Notes: generated from the sequence alone by a model not told the origin. 61,695 nt of DNA from Glycomyces algeriensis (GCF_027622855.1 NZ_JAPZVR010000018.1:24363-86057); one strand, 5' to 3'. Numbered from the stretch's first letter, positions 8,108 to 16,297 are shown. A program made the numbers and translations.

Positions 8108-8956
8108 ATGATCCTGCCGACCGTCAGCGGCGGCGCCGCCAACGGCTCCGGCGACGACACCGCGGTGTTCGCGCGCGTCGCAGGCGGAGGGCCGGCCGAG
8201 CCCGTCCGCGCGCTCATCGAGCTCGACGGCGTCGGCATGACCTACCCCGGTCCGCCGCCCGTCGAAGCCCTCAAGCCGGTCGAGCTGCGCATCGACGACG
8301 GCGAGTACGTCGCGATCGTCGGCCCCTCCGGCTCCGGCAAGTCCACCCTCCTGAACCTCCTGGGGCTCCTGGACGCGCCCACCGCGGGCACGTACTGGCT
8401 CGACGGCCACGACACCTCCAAGATGAAGGAAGCGCACCGCACCCAGCTGCGCGCCGACAAGATCGGCTTCATCTTCCAGGCGTTCCACCTCATGGCCCAC
8501 CGCACCGCGACCGAGAACGTCGCCATGTCCCTGGTGTACCAAGGGGTCCCCAAGCGCAAGCGGCGCCAGATCGCGCGCGAGAAGCTCGAACTCGTGGGCC
8601 TCTCCCACCGCCTCGACGCCCTCCCGACCACGCTCTCGGGCGGCGAGCGCCAGCGCGTGGCGATCGCCCGCGCTCTCGCGGCCGGGCCGAGCCTGCTGCT
8701 GTGCGACGAGCCCACCGGCAACCTCGACTCCAAGACCGCCGACTCCATCATGGCCACATTGGACGAACTGCACGCCGAGGGCCTGACCATCCTCATCATC
8801 ACCCACGACCACGAAGTGGCCGAACGCGCCCAGCGCGCCGTCACCATCCGCGACGGCCAACTCCGCGAAGGCAACCACCTCCACGACGACGGCCACCACA
8901 CCGTCCCCACCGACCGGGTCGCCCCCGGCACCCTGGTGATGCCGAAGGCGAACTGA
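8108..8956 (+). CDS. ABC transporter ATP-binding protein, MacB/LolD type
   Basis: A 282-aa ATPase with all nucleotide-binding motifs: Walker A GPSGSGKST, Q-loop FIFQAFHLM, signature LSGGERQRVAIARAL, Walker B LLLCDEPTGNLD and the switch His of ITHDH. The sequence class pairs with FtsX/MacB-type permeases that extrude lipoproteins, peptides or drugs. No permease is adjacent: a strong terminator and the PBP follow, so it must work with a permease encoded elsewhere. The start is uncertain: ATG at 8108, or GTG at 8087, whose GGAG is only 2 nt away. A short His/Asp-rich tail ends the protein. Confidence 0.88.
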   Translation: MILPTVSGGAANGSGDDTAVFARVAGGGPAEPVRALIELDGVGMTYPGPPPVEALKPVELRIDDGEYVAIVGPSGSGKSTLLNLLGLLDAPTAGTYWLDGHDTSKMKEAHRTQLRADKIGFIFQAFHLMAHRTATENVAMSLVYQGVPKRKRRQIAREKLELVGLSHRLDALPTTLSGGERQRVAIARALAAGPSLLLCDEPTGNLDSKTADSIMATLDELHAEGLTILIITHDHEVAERAQRAVTIRDGQLREGNHLHDDGHHTVPTDRVAPGTLVMPKAN

Positions 8957-8980
8957 ACAGACTTCCTTCCTCCCAAAAGG

Positions 8981-9016
8981 ACTGCGGGCCCGCGCCGAAA
9001 GGCGCGGGCCCGCAGT
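8981..9016. terminator. Strong bidirectional terminator
   Basis: A perfect 16-bp stem (8981-8996/9001-9016) closed by a GAAA tetraloop lies between the convergent ABC ATPase and PBP genes. Confidence 0.92.
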
Positions 9017-9031
9017 TCGCTTGCGGCGGTG

Positions 9032-11473
9032 TCAGTCCCGGTCGTCGGGCGGCGTGCTCGCGTCCGGCGGTGTGGCGCCGTCCGTGGGCTCGTCCTCCTT
9101 GTAGTCCTTGCCGTTGGAGACGAGGATGTAGATCGGGCTGCCGCTCGGCGCCGAGCCGGTCATCGAGGTCGAGAACGCTTCGCCCTCTTTGCAGTCGGAG
9201 TCGAAGGTGCCGGCCGCGATCGACGCGTCGAACCCGGCGTTCGCCACGCGCGAGCGGGCGTCGTCGGCGTCCATGCAGTCGATGGACGGGATCGACACCA
9301 GGTTCTTGCCGTTGATCATCGCGTTGGTCGGCTTGCTCCAGTCCTCCTCGGGGAGGTCCTTCACGGCCGACTTGAGGATCGAGACGCCGACCTCCTTCAC
9401 CGAGACCTTCAGATCCGCTGTGGCCACATTGGACCGGAAGCTGGCGTCAGGGTCGCCGACGAACGTCGCGGTGGTGGCGTTCGGCGTCGACCCGATGAAC
9501 CAGTAGGAGCGGTCGGAGTCGGCGGTGCCGGTCTTGCCGAACAGCGGCCGGTCGAAGTTGCCGGTGTAGGAGGCGGCGGTGCCGTTCCCGGAACAGCGCG
9601 TGCCCTCCGGGCTCTGGCCGACCACGCAGCGCCCGGCGGAGACGGCCGCGTTCGCGACCTCCTTCGGGAAGGCCTGGTCGCATTGCGGCGCAGCGGCATC
9701 GGGCAGTTCCGCGCCGTCGGCCCCGAACACCTGCATCACGGGCAGCGGCTCGCAGTGCAGCCCTTCGGCTGCGACGGTCGCGTAGGCCTCGGCCATCTCC
9801 AGCGGCGTCGTCGCGTCGAACCCGAGGGTGAAGGTGCCGTAGTCGTTCAGCGAGTCGCTCTCCGCGTGCTGGGTCGCGGTGCTGTCAGGGGCGAAGTCGA
9901 TGCCCGAGGCGACCGCGGCCTCGTAGGCCTTCTTGGTGCCTACCGCCTGCTGGAGCTGCACGAACGCGGTGTTCGAGGAGCGCCCGAACATGGCCCACAT
10001 GTTCATCGGCCCGGAGGACCAGCCGCCGTCGTTGGACGGGCACCAGTGGCGCTGGTCGTTTTCGGTGGTGCTGCCGCACGCGGACGGGTCGCTCGCCGCG
10101 GTGAGGTACTGCGACGTGAGTCGCCCGGGCGAGGGGAGCGCGGTCCGCAGCGGGAAGCCCGCGTCGAGGGCCGCGACCATCGTGAACATCTTGAACGTCG
10201 AGCCCGCCGGGTAGCCGGAGACCTCGTCGTTGCCGCTGAGGAGCGGGATCGTCGTGTTCGGGTAGTTCGAGGGCTTGGAGTCGTCGCCGTCGGTGCGGGG
10301 CTTGTTCTCGGTCTGGTCGAGACTGTAGTTGCGGTTCACGGCCATCGCGCGCACGTGCCCGGTGCCCGGGGTGATGGTGACGGATCCGAGGGCGGCGGAG
10401 TTGTTGACGCTCACCTCTTCGGTGAGGCGCTCGGTGGCCTGGTCCTGGAGTTTCGCGTCGAGGCTGGTGACGATCTTGAAGCCGCCGCGCTTGAGCAGGC
10501 TCATGCGGTCGCGTTCGGTCTCCCCGAAGGCTTCCTGGCTGGTCCACCACTCTTTGAAGTAGTCGCAGAAGAAGCCCCAGTTGGGGGTCGCGACGTCGAC
10601 GCATTCGCTGCGGACGGGGCGCGGGTTCAGGCCGAGCGGGAGTTCCTTGGCCTCGTCGGCCTCGGCCTGCTCGAGCTTGCCGAGTCCGACCATGCGGTCG
10701 AGGATCCAGTTGCGGCGGTCGACGATGGCCTGGTCGTCGCCTTCACCGTCGAGGAGGCCGTCGGCGAGCGAGGGGAACTTCGGCAGTGAGGCGAGGGTCG
10801 CGGCCTCGGCGGCGGTGAGCTCGCTGGGGGACTTGTTGAAGTACGTATACGACCCCGCGTGCACACCGTAAGCCTGGTTGCCGAGATAGATCACGTTCAG
10901 GTAGCCCTCGAGGATGTCCTCTTTGGACATCGTCTCTTCGATGCCCATGGCGTACCTGGCTTCTCGGAGCTTGCGCTCGTACGTGTCCTCGGAGGCGGCG
11001 ATGACCTCGTCGATGGTTGAAGCCGAGTAGATCAGGGTATTGCGTACGAACTGCATGGTGAGGGTCGACGCCCCCTGGGAGTCGCCGCCCTGGTTCGCCA
11101 CGGCGGCGCGGATGATTCCGGCCCAGTCGACTCCGTTGTGCTCGTAGAACTTCGAGTCCTCGGCCGCCAGGAGCGCGTCGATCATGACAGGAGAGACCTC
11201 GTCGAGGGAGACCTCGCGGCGGTTCTCCTCGTAGAAGGAGGTGATGAGCGTCTCGCCATCGGACGCGTACACATAGGTCGTCTGCGGCAAGGTGGGTTTG
11301 GTGAGTTCTGTCGGCAGCGACTCGAATGAGTTGACGCTGTTCTCGGCAACGAGGCCGCCGAGTCCGACGAGGGGGAAGGCGGCCGCGGCTGCGAGCACGC
11401 CGGCGAGCACACCGCAGATCAGCAGTGCGATGCCGTCCCTCAGGGGACTCCGGTCGCGTTTCAAGGTCTCCAC
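9032..11473 (-). CDS. ponA2: Bifunctional class A penicillin-binding protein, PonA2-like
   Basis: An 813-aa peptidoglycan synthase. After a cytoplasmic N-terminus and one transmembrane helix come a GT51 glycosyltransferase domain (AAEDSKFYEHNG; QGASTLTMQFVRNTL) and a transpeptidase domain with the nucleophile motif STFK (Ser at about 425), GRSSNTAF and FGKTGTAD (about 643-650). The C-terminus has a PASTA-like segment and an acidic, Pro-rich tail. The GTG start lies 6 nt after TAATCT, so the message is probably leaderless. It is divergent from wblA, as ponA2 is from whiB4 in mycobacteria, which supports orthology. Confidence 0.93.
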   Translation of the reverse strand: METLKRDRSPLRDGIALLICGVLAGVLAAAAAFPLVGLGGLVAENSVNSFESLPTELTKPTLPQTTYVYASDGETLITSFYEENRREVSLDEVSPVMIDALLAAEDSKFYEHNGVDWAGIIRAAVANQGGDSQGASTLTMQFVRNTLIYSASTIDEVIAASEDTYERKLREARYAMGIEETMSKEDILEGYLNVIYLGNQAYGVHAGSYTYFNKSPSELTAAEAATLASLPKFPSLADGLLDGEGDDQAIVDRRNWILDRMVGLGKLEQAEADEAKELPLGLNPRPVRSECVDVATPNWGFFCDYFKEWWTSQEAFGETERDRMSLLKRGGFKIVTSLDAKLQDQATERLTEEVSVNNSAALGSVTITPGTGHVRAMAVNRNYSLDQTENKPRTDGDDSKPSNYPNTTIPLLSGNDEVSGYPAGSTFKMFTMVAALDAGFPLRTALPSPGRLTSQYLTAASDPSACGSTTENDQRHWCPSNDGGWSSGPMNMWAMFGRSSNTAFVQLQQAVGTKKAYEAAVASGIDFAPDSTATQHAESDSLNDYGTFTLGFDATTPLEMAEAYATVAAEGLHCEPLPVMQVFGADGAELPDAAAPQCDQAFPKEVANAAVSAGRCVVGQSPEGTRCSGNGTAASYTGNFDRPLFGKTGTADSDRSYWFIGSTPNATTATFVGDPDASFRSNVATADLKVSVKEVGVSILKSAVKDLPEEDWSKPTNAMINGKNLVSIPSIDCMDADDARSRVANAGFDASIAAGTFDSDCKEGEAFSTSMTGSAPSGSPIYILVSNGKDYKEDEPTDGATPPDASTPPDDRD

Positions 11474-11479
11474 CGCCTC

Positions 11480-11485
11480 AGATTA
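11480..11485 (-). promoter_or_regulatory. -10 element, leaderless ponA2
   Basis: TAATCT on the minus strand ends 6 nt before the GTG start, so transcription should begin at the start codon. Confidence 0.55.
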
Positions 11486-11816
11486 GAACGAACGTCGGGA
11501 AGTGCGAACCGGCAGCATCCTCGAACCGGAAGGCGACTCACATGCAAGGCGACATGAATGCCCGCAATTGATACGCCCCCATCCGGAAGGGGAGATGCGC
11601 TCGTATCGGAATCGTTATTATCGCGAGCTGCCATCGCGTAGTGAACCGTAGGGGTGAAGCCGTACCGCGGAGTCCGATTTTCGTCTCGGAGAGTAGTCAA
11701 ACCCTTACGAGAGGTGTAAGGTCCGTTCTGACGGCCACATTGAGTGATCGAGAGGTCACTCTGATGTAGTCGTCGGGGGGTATGAAGGGGAAAGATCTCA
11801 CGGGGAGGTCATGCGG
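11486..11816. promoter_or_regulatory. ponA2/wblA divergent control region
   Basis: No gene fits these 330 bases. Two inverted repeats lie on the wblA side: CCTTAC...GTAAGG (11703-11708/11716-11721) and GAGTGA...TCACTC (11742-11747/11756-11761). Each has 7-8 bp between arms, a spacing suited to dimeric regulators. GGGGAGG at 11802-11808 is the wblA ribosome binding site. Confidence 0.45.
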
Positions 11817-12344
11817 ATGGGACTGCTGATCGACTGGACGACCAAGGCGCTATGTCAGGAAGGTGATCCTGACGCCCTGTTCGTGCAAGGAGCAGAGCAG
11901 AACAACGCCAAGAAAGTGTGCCGAGGCTGTCCGGTACGGCTGGAATGTCTCGCCGACGCGCTCGACAATCGCATCGAGTTCGGCGTCTGGGGCGGCATGA
12001 CCGAGCGGGAGCGGAGGGCACTGCTGCGCAGGCACGCGGACGTCCGCTCCTGGAGAGCGGTCTTCGAGGTCGCACTTGAGGAGGAGCAGCGAAGCGCCCG
12101 CAAGGGCAACCGGCGCCGGATACCGGTGGACGTCAACTTCTTACCGGCGAGCCTCTCCATGAAAGGCTTGAACGCCGCGCCTGGACGGCATCCCCGTCCG
12201 GGCGCGTTTTTCATGCCCGCGCCCCACCTGTGGATAACACTACGCCTAAGGAACAGGCAAAATAAGCAATACTCGCAAAGTTATCCACAGGCTGAAAAAG
12301 AGTGCTTGGCATCCGGTACCGGACATGTGATTGTTGATAGATAA
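11817..12344 (+). CDS. wblA: WhiB-family Fe-S regulator, WblA/WhiB4 type, with unusual C-terminal run-on
   Basis: A WhiB-like protein binding a [4Fe-4S] cluster through four cysteines (one in LCQEGD; then C-x2-C-x5-C in VCRGCPVRLEC), followed by the family turn GVWGG and a basic tail. DALFVQGA, ADALDN and EFGVWGGMTERERRALL match Streptomyces WblA and mycobacterial WhiB4, regulators of development and oxidative stress, and the neighbours match too. The ATG at 11817 is chosen because GGAGG is 8 nt upstream; the ATG at 11811 is only 2 nt away. The frame stays open for 175 aa whereas WblA is about 110. The extra ~65 residues run through an intrinsic terminator and the DnaA-box region, and are probably not made as a normal protein. 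Confidence 0.88.
   Translation: MGLLIDWTTKALCQEGDPDALFVQGAEQNNAKKVCRGCPVRLECLADALDNRIEFGVWGGMTERERRALLRRHADVRSWRAVFEVALEEEQRSARKGNRRRIPVDVNFLPASLSMKGLNAAPGRHPRPGAFFMPAPHLWITLRLRNRQNKQYSQSYPQAEKECLASGTGHVIVDR
12176..12211 (+). terminator. Intrinsic terminator inside the wblA reading frame
   Basis: A 12-bp stem with one G-U pair (12176-12187/12195-12206), a 7-nt loop and five T's. It lies about 130 nt upstream of the in-frame stop, so most wblA transcripts should end without a stop codon. Confidence 0.8.
12229..12237 (-). promoter_or_regulatory. Perfect DnaA box 1
   Basis: TGTGGATAA is the complement of the consensus DnaA box TTATCCACA. It forms a perfect 12-bp inverted repeat (12227-12238/12280-12291) with box 2. 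Confidence 0.6.
12281..12289 (+). promoter_or_regulatory. Perfect DnaA box 2
   Basis: TTATCCACA, opposed to box 1 across a 41-bp interval that is clearly more AT-rich than the surroundings. Confidence 0.6.
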
Positions 12345-12805
12345 AAACGGTTGCTCCGCCGGTGGTGGTGGAAGTGCGGAGTGGCGATCCGGTCCTGGCA
12401 GGACTGGCGGCGAATGTGGGAACCCCGGGGGCCGCCCCCGAAGACCGCGCGGGAGTGCACTCCCGCGCGGCTCCTGCCAGGAGACCTCGCGAGGAAGACG
12501 CGGGCGCATCGGCAAAGGCGCCGATGCGCTCGCACCACAACCTCACCGACCGGCACCAGACCAGCCGGCCAAGACCAAGCAGCAAGATCAACCCAGCACC
12601 GAACCAGGCACCCGACCGACCAGACGGCAGCCAAGCACCTGAACCAACGATCGCCGACAAACGCACGATCCGAAGCGCCTCGGCGAACCGCTCGACTACT
12701 CCGAGCCCACGCTCGGCGCAAGCGCCCGCCCAGGACCCGGCCAACAGGATCCTGGACGGCGACCGGCTGGCAGGCATTCGACCAGCGCTCGACAGCTAGC
12801 AGCCG
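12345..12805. other. Gene-free region with nested palindromes
   Basis: About 460 bases with no convincing gene; open frames on both strands have no recognisable domain. It holds a 26-bp perfect palindrome (12445-12470) enclosed by an 11-bp inverted repeat, TCCTGGCAGGA (12393-12403) and TCCTGCCAGGA (12472-12482). The stretch 12540-12780 is strongly A/C-biased on the plus strand, unlike the coding sequence around it. Confidence 0.6.
12393..12482. repeat. Nested inverted repeat
   Basis: Outer 11-bp arms enclose a 26-bp perfect palindrome. It could form a cruciform in DNA or a long hairpin in RNA. Confidence 0.7.
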
Positions 12806-13930
12806 TTAAGCGCCCGCGGCCACCGCGCCGAAGGCGCGCAGGTCGTCGAGGTCCACGACCTCCACGCCCAGCGCCGGCAGCCGCCGCTGCGGGACCTCAG
12901 GGCACGCGGCCGCATAGCGGGCCGCGACCCGCTCCTCGGCGGCCCGCCGCCGGGCCAGGTCCGCGTGGGTCCGCAGGACCGCCGCGACCGGGTCGTCCGC
13001 GTCGGACTCCTCGAGGGCCGCCGCCGCACCGAGCGCCCGCTCAGCCGTCAGATCGGCCGCGACCGGGGTCAGGCGGTTCAGGATCATCCCGTCGAGCGGC
13101 ATCCGCTCCTCGGTGAGGCGCCGCGTGAAGTACACGGCCTCGCCCACGGCCGCCGGCTCCGGGGCCGCGATCACCAGGAACGAAGTCTGGTCGTCCTGCA
13201 GGGTCCGGAAGGTCGCCTCCGCGCGCTTGCGGAAACCGCCGAAGGTGTCCTCCAGGCTCGCGGTGAACTCCGCGACATCGGTGAGCAGGTGCCCGCCGAG
13301 GACCTTGTTGAACACCCGCGTGAACACCGCCGCGCTCGCGCCCATGAGCGACAGCATCGACCGCCGCGCGCCGGGCGTCGAGGCCGACAGCAGCCGGATG
13401 ACCCGGCCGTCGAGCAGCCGCGCGAGCCGCGCCGGCGCGTCGAGGAAGTCGAGCGCCGACCGCGAGGGCGGTGTGTCCAGCACGATGAGGTCCCACTGAC
13501 CGGTCGCGCGGAGCTGGCCGAGCTTCTCCATCGCCATGTACTCCTGCGTGCCCGAGAACGTCGACGACACCGCCTGGTAGAACGGGTTCGCGAAGATCTC
13601 CGCCGCCCGCTCCGGGGTCGTATGCGAGGCCACCACCTCGTCGAACGTGCGCTTCATGTCGAGCATCATCGCGTCCAGCGAACCGCCGCGCACCGCCTCG
13701 ACCGCCTTCGGGACGTTCCCGAGGGCCTCCATCCCCAGCGACTGCGCGAGCCGCCGGGCCGGGTCGATCGTCAGGACCACCGTGCGCCGCCCGTGGACCT
13801 CGGCCGCGCGCAGCGCGAGCGCCGCCGCGGTCGTGGTCTTCCCGACGCCGCCCGAACCGCAGCAAGCGATCACATGCTTGCCCGCGTCGCCCAGCAGGGC
13901 GTCGATGTCGAGCTCAGGGACCTCAGCCAT
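12806..13930 (-). CDS. ArsA/GET3-family ATPase (second of pair)
   Basis: A 374-aa P-loop ATPase of the ArsA/Get3 class with a deviant Walker A (CCGSGGVGKTTTAAALA), a switch segment TIDPARRLAQ and a second Asp motif LIVLDTPPSRSALDFLD. The upstream paralogue overlaps it by 8 nt, so the two are translationally coupled and probably form a heterodimer. Mycobacteria have the same pair (Rv3679-Rv3680) beside whiB4 and ponA2, implicated there in envelope and redox functions rather than arsenite export. No ars genes are present here. Confidence 0.9.
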   Translation of the reverse strand: MAEVPELDIDALLGDAGKHVIACCGSGGVGKTTTAAALALRAAEVHGRRTVVLTIDPARRLAQSLGMEALGNVPKAVEAVRGGSLDAMMLDMKRTFDEVVASHTTPERAAEIFANPFYQAVSSTFSGTQEYMAMEKLGQLRATGQWDLIVLDTPPSRSALDFLDAPARLARLLDGRVIRLLSASTPGARRSMLSLMGASAAVFTRVFNKVLGGHLLTDVAEFTASLEDTFGGFRKRAEATFRTLQDDQTSFLVIAAPEPAAVGEAVYFTRRLTEERMPLDGMILNRLTPVAADLTAERALGAAAALEESDADDPVAAVLRTHADLARRRAAEERVAARYAAACPEVPQRRLPALGVEVVDLDDLRAFGAVAAGA

Positions 13931-14891
13931 TGCGCCGTCCTCCGATGATCAAGGGCCGCAGGACGCGGGCGAGCTGGTAGAGACCCGAAAGATCCACGCC
14001 CTCGGGCAGCAGCGGCAGCTCGGCGACCGGGCGGCCGAGCCGCTCAAGCCGATCCCGGTACGCGTCCACCGACTCGATCTCCGCCCTCGCCGCCGTGTAC
14101 TCCTCGACCAGGCCCGAAACCATTGCGTCGTCCGGGTTCAACCCGACCCGCTCCAGGCCCGCCATGATCTGCGCCGCGTCGACCTCCACGGCCTTCGCCC
14201 CTGCGACCTTGTTCAGCACGAGCTGCCCCACCGGCAGATCGGCGGCCATGAGCTCCTTGTACGCGTCCACGGTTTCCTGCACCGGCATCGCCGCCGGCGT
14301 CGTCACCACATGCACCGCCGTCAGCGACGAATGCAGCATCCGCGCCACCGACCGCGAGTGCTTCCCGATCGGGCCCGTCTTCGCCAGCCGCCCGCTCTCC
14401 ACGGTCACGTTCAGGAACTTCACCACCCGGCCCGTCGGCGGCGCGTCGAGCACCACCGCGTCATAGGCCATCCGCCCTGACTCGGTGCGCGACGCCGCCT
14501 CCTTGAGCTTCCCAGTGAGCAGGATGTCCCGCAGCCCCGGCGCGATCGTCGTCGCGAAGTCGATAGCCCCGAACTTCTGCAGCGCCTTCCCGGCCGACCC
14601 GAGCCGGTAGAACATCGTCAAATAGTCGAGCAGGGCCTCGTCCGCGTCCACCGACTGCCCGAAGACCTCCCCGCCGTCGAGCCCCGCGGCCAGATGCCGC
14701 TCCTCGTAACCCAGCGACGGCGCCTCGAACAGCGGCGCGATCCCTTGGCGCCCTTCGACCTCCGCCAGCAGCACCCGCCGCCCGGAGCCGGCCAGGGCCA
14801 GCGCCAGCGCGGCCGCGACCGAGGTCTTCCCCGTGCCGCCCTTCCCGGTGACGATGTGCAGGCGCGGCACCGGGAACGCTGAGGCAGTCAT
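13923..14891 (-). CDS. ArsA/GET3-family ATPase (first of pair)
   Basis: A 322-aa ATPase with Walker A TGKGGTGKTSVAAALALALA, the following LLAEVEGRQG and the switch AVVLDAPPTGRVVKFL. In classic ArsA the segment after Walker A reads TDPA; here it is EVEG, so the two partners differ at the site that senses nucleotide. The ATG lies 7 nt after TAGACT, so it is probably leaderless and heads the two-gene operon. Orthologue of the Rv3679/Rv3680-type gene by position. Confidence 0.9.
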   Translation of the reverse strand: MTASAFPVPRLHIVTGKGGTGKTSVAAALALALAGSGRRVLLAEVEGRQGIAPLFEAPSLGYEERHLAAGLDGGEVFGQSVDADEALLDYLTMFYRLGSAGKALQKFGAIDFATTIAPGLRDILLTGKLKEAASRTESGRMAYDAVVLDAPPTGRVVKFLNVTVESGRLAKTGPIGKHSRSVARMLHSSLTAVHVVTTPAAMPVQETVDAYKELMAADLPVGQLVLNKVAGAKAVEVDAAQIMAGLERVGLNPDDAMVSGLVEEYTAARAEIESVDAYRDRLERLGRPVAELPLLPEGVDLSGLYQLARVLRPLIIGGRRNG

Positions 14892-14898
14892 TCACCGG

Positions 14899-14904
14899 AG
14901 TCTA
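14899..14904 (-). promoter_or_regulatory. -10 element, leaderless ArsA-pair operon
   Basis: TAGACT on the minus strand, 7 nt before the ATG. Confidence 0.5.
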
Positions 14905-14905
14905 G

Positions 14906-15520
14906 TCATTCCGCGGTGATCCCGCAGATGAGCCATTGCGGCTCGCCTTCCTCGGCCACGAGCGCGAACTCCCACGTGGCCGGGTGCGAGAAGGCGTCGT
15001 CGCCGCCGCCGACGCGGATCTCGGCGGTGACCGTGGCCGCGCCGACCGACCGGCCCGTCTCTTCGACCTCGCCCCAATGGAAGTCGCCGGGCCCGTCGAG
15101 GAACGAGAGGGCCGCGACGGCCTCGCTCAGGTCGCTGTCGGCCTTGTCGGCGCACAGCCAGGTGGCGGCGGCTTCGGCGTCGCGCTGGCCGAGCAGCGCA
15201 TCGAGGAACGCGTCGACGGTGCGCTCCGGCGTGTCGGTGACGTCGGCGACGTCCACGAAGAGGCGCATCGCGCCGAGGACGAGCGCGACGCAGAACGCGG
15301 CGACGGCGGCCGCGATGATCCACGTCCACAGGCGGTTCGGCCGCTCGCGCGGCGGTTCGTGCCGCCCGGGCGTCGCGGCTTCCTGGACGTGCCGCCCGTG
15401 GCTCTCGAGCGGCGGGGCCGCCGTCGCATCGCCGGACGGTTCGTCATGAGGCGCGGATTTCGAGAAAGGCGCAGCCGAAGATGGCGCGGTCGAGGACGGC
15501 GCACTGGTGTCTGACGACAC
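14906..15520 (-). CDS. Single-pass membrane protein with NTF2-like extracellular domain
   Basis: A 204-aa protein: about 75 residues of Ser/Ala/Pro-rich cytoplasmic sequence, one transmembrane helix (WTWIIAAAVAAFCVALVLGA) and a ~110-residue extracytoplasmic domain whose pattern (TVDAFLDALLGQRDAEAAATWLC... then strands ending in WLICGI) resembles NTF2-like/DUF4878 domains. The GTG at 15520 is chosen because GGGAG is 5-6 nt upstream; an in-frame ATG at 15562 lacks one. The function is unknown. It lies upstream of the ArsA pair on the same strand, but that pair has its own promoter, which overlaps the end of this gene. Confidence 0.75.
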   Translation of the reverse strand: MSSDTSAPSSTAPSSAAPFSKSAPHDEPSGDATAAPPLESHGRHVQEAATPGRHEPPRERPNRLWTWIIAAAVAAFCVALVLGAMRLFVDVADVTDTPERTVDAFLDALLGQRDAEAAATWLCADKADSDLSEAVAALSFLDGPGDFHWGEVEETGRSVGAATVTAEIRVGGGDDAFSHPATWEFALVAEEGEPQWLICGITAE

Positions 15521-15630
15521 GGGAACTCCCTGGTTCGACTGGTGCGGTCCGTGACGGCGCACCGTAAGGACTTCGGGGGAGGCGACGCACTCTGAGCGTA
15601 GCGGTGCGACGCCGTCTGATCAAGACGCCG

Positions 15631-15636
15631 TACTGT
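15631..15636 (+). promoter_or_regulatory. -10 element, leaderless DUF4177-ridA operon
   Basis: TACTGT, 6 nt before the ATG at 15643. Confidence 0.55.
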
Positions 15637-15642
15637 GGGCGC

Positions 15643-15801
15643 ATGGAGAAATGGGAGTACCTCACCGCGCCGCTGCTGATCCACAACACCAAGATGATCC
15701 TCGACAACTTCGGGGACGAAGGCTGGGAACTGGTGACCGTCCTGCCCGGCCAGAACTCGGAGCAGCTCGTGGCGTACTTCAAGCGCAAGAAGGAGCAGTA
15801 G
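15643..15801 (+). CDS. DUF4177 family small protein
   Basis: A 52-aa protein with the family pattern EKWEYLTAPLL...LDNFGDEGWELVTVLPG...AYFKRKK: a small antiparallel sheet with an aromatic EGWELV core. The start is set by TACTGT 6 nt upstream (leaderless). A similar tiny gene (Rv3678A) sits in the same place in mycobacteria. It is 2 nt upstream of ridA, hence one operon. The function is unknown. Confidence 0.8.
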   Translation: MEKWEYLTAPLLIHNTKMILDNFGDEGWELVTVLPGQNSEQLVAYFKRKKEQ

Positions 15802-15803
15802 CG

Positions 15804-16286
15804 GTGACCGATGTGGACAAGGCGCTGGCGCGCCTGGGACTCTCGCTGCCGGAGGTCGTGAAGCCGCTGGCCGCCTACCAGCCGGCCGTCCGCTCCGGGG
15901 ACTACGTGTACACCTCGGGGCAGCTGCCGATGGTCGACGGTTCGCTCGTGGCGACCGGCAAGGTCGGGGCCGAGGTCGACCCCGAGCAGGGTTACGACCT
16001 GGCACGCATCTGCGCGTTGAACGCGCTGGCGGCGGTGGCGTCGATCGCGCCGCTGGACCAGGTCGTGCGGATCGTGAAGGTCGTCGGGTTCGTGGCTTCG
16101 GCGCCCGGGTTCACCGGTCAGCCGAAGGTGCTCAACGGCGCTTCGGAGCTGCTCGGGGAGGTCTTCGGCGAGGCCGGGACGCACGCGCGCAGCGCGGTCG
16201 GCGTGGCCGAGCTGCCGCTGGGCGCTCCGGTCGAAGTCGAGCTGATCGCCGAGCTCGCCCCGAGTGCGAAGACCGTTCTGGTCTGA
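15804..16286 (+). CDS. RidA family protein (YjgF/YER057c/UK114)
   Basis: A 160-aa RidA-superfamily protein of the longer actinobacterial type. Canonical RidA hydrolyses reactive enamine/imine intermediates made by PLP enzymes. YTSGQLPMVDG, GYDLARICALNALAAV, ASAPGFTGQPKVLNGASELL and ARSAVGVAELPLGAPVEVELIAEL are typical. The arginine that binds substrate in true RidA (family motif R..V.V..LP) is replaced in part here (ARSAVGVAELP keeps the Arg). The GTG start follows the upstream stop by 2 nt. Orthologue of Rv3678c by context. Confidence 0.85.
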   Translation: MTDVDKALARLGLSLPEVVKPLAAYQPAVRSGDYVYTSGQLPMVDGSLVATGKVGAEVDPEQGYDLARICALNALAAVASIAPLDQVVRIVKVVGFVASAPGFTGQPKVLNGASELLGEVFGEAGTHARSAVGVAELPLGAPVEVELIAELAPSAKTVLV

Positions 16287-16297
16287 TCGTTCGTTTC

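Noticed and set aside
12211..12777. 188-codon open frame on the minus strand (and others on both strands) in the gap after wblA
   Set aside because: Its 3' half is antisense to the wblA tail, DnaA boxes and palindromes; no domain, ribosome binding site or typical codon use.
12806..14891. Arsenite efflux system
   Set aside because: The ATPases are ArsA-like, but ArsB, ArsR and ArsC are absent and the synteny is that of the whiB4/ponA2 block.
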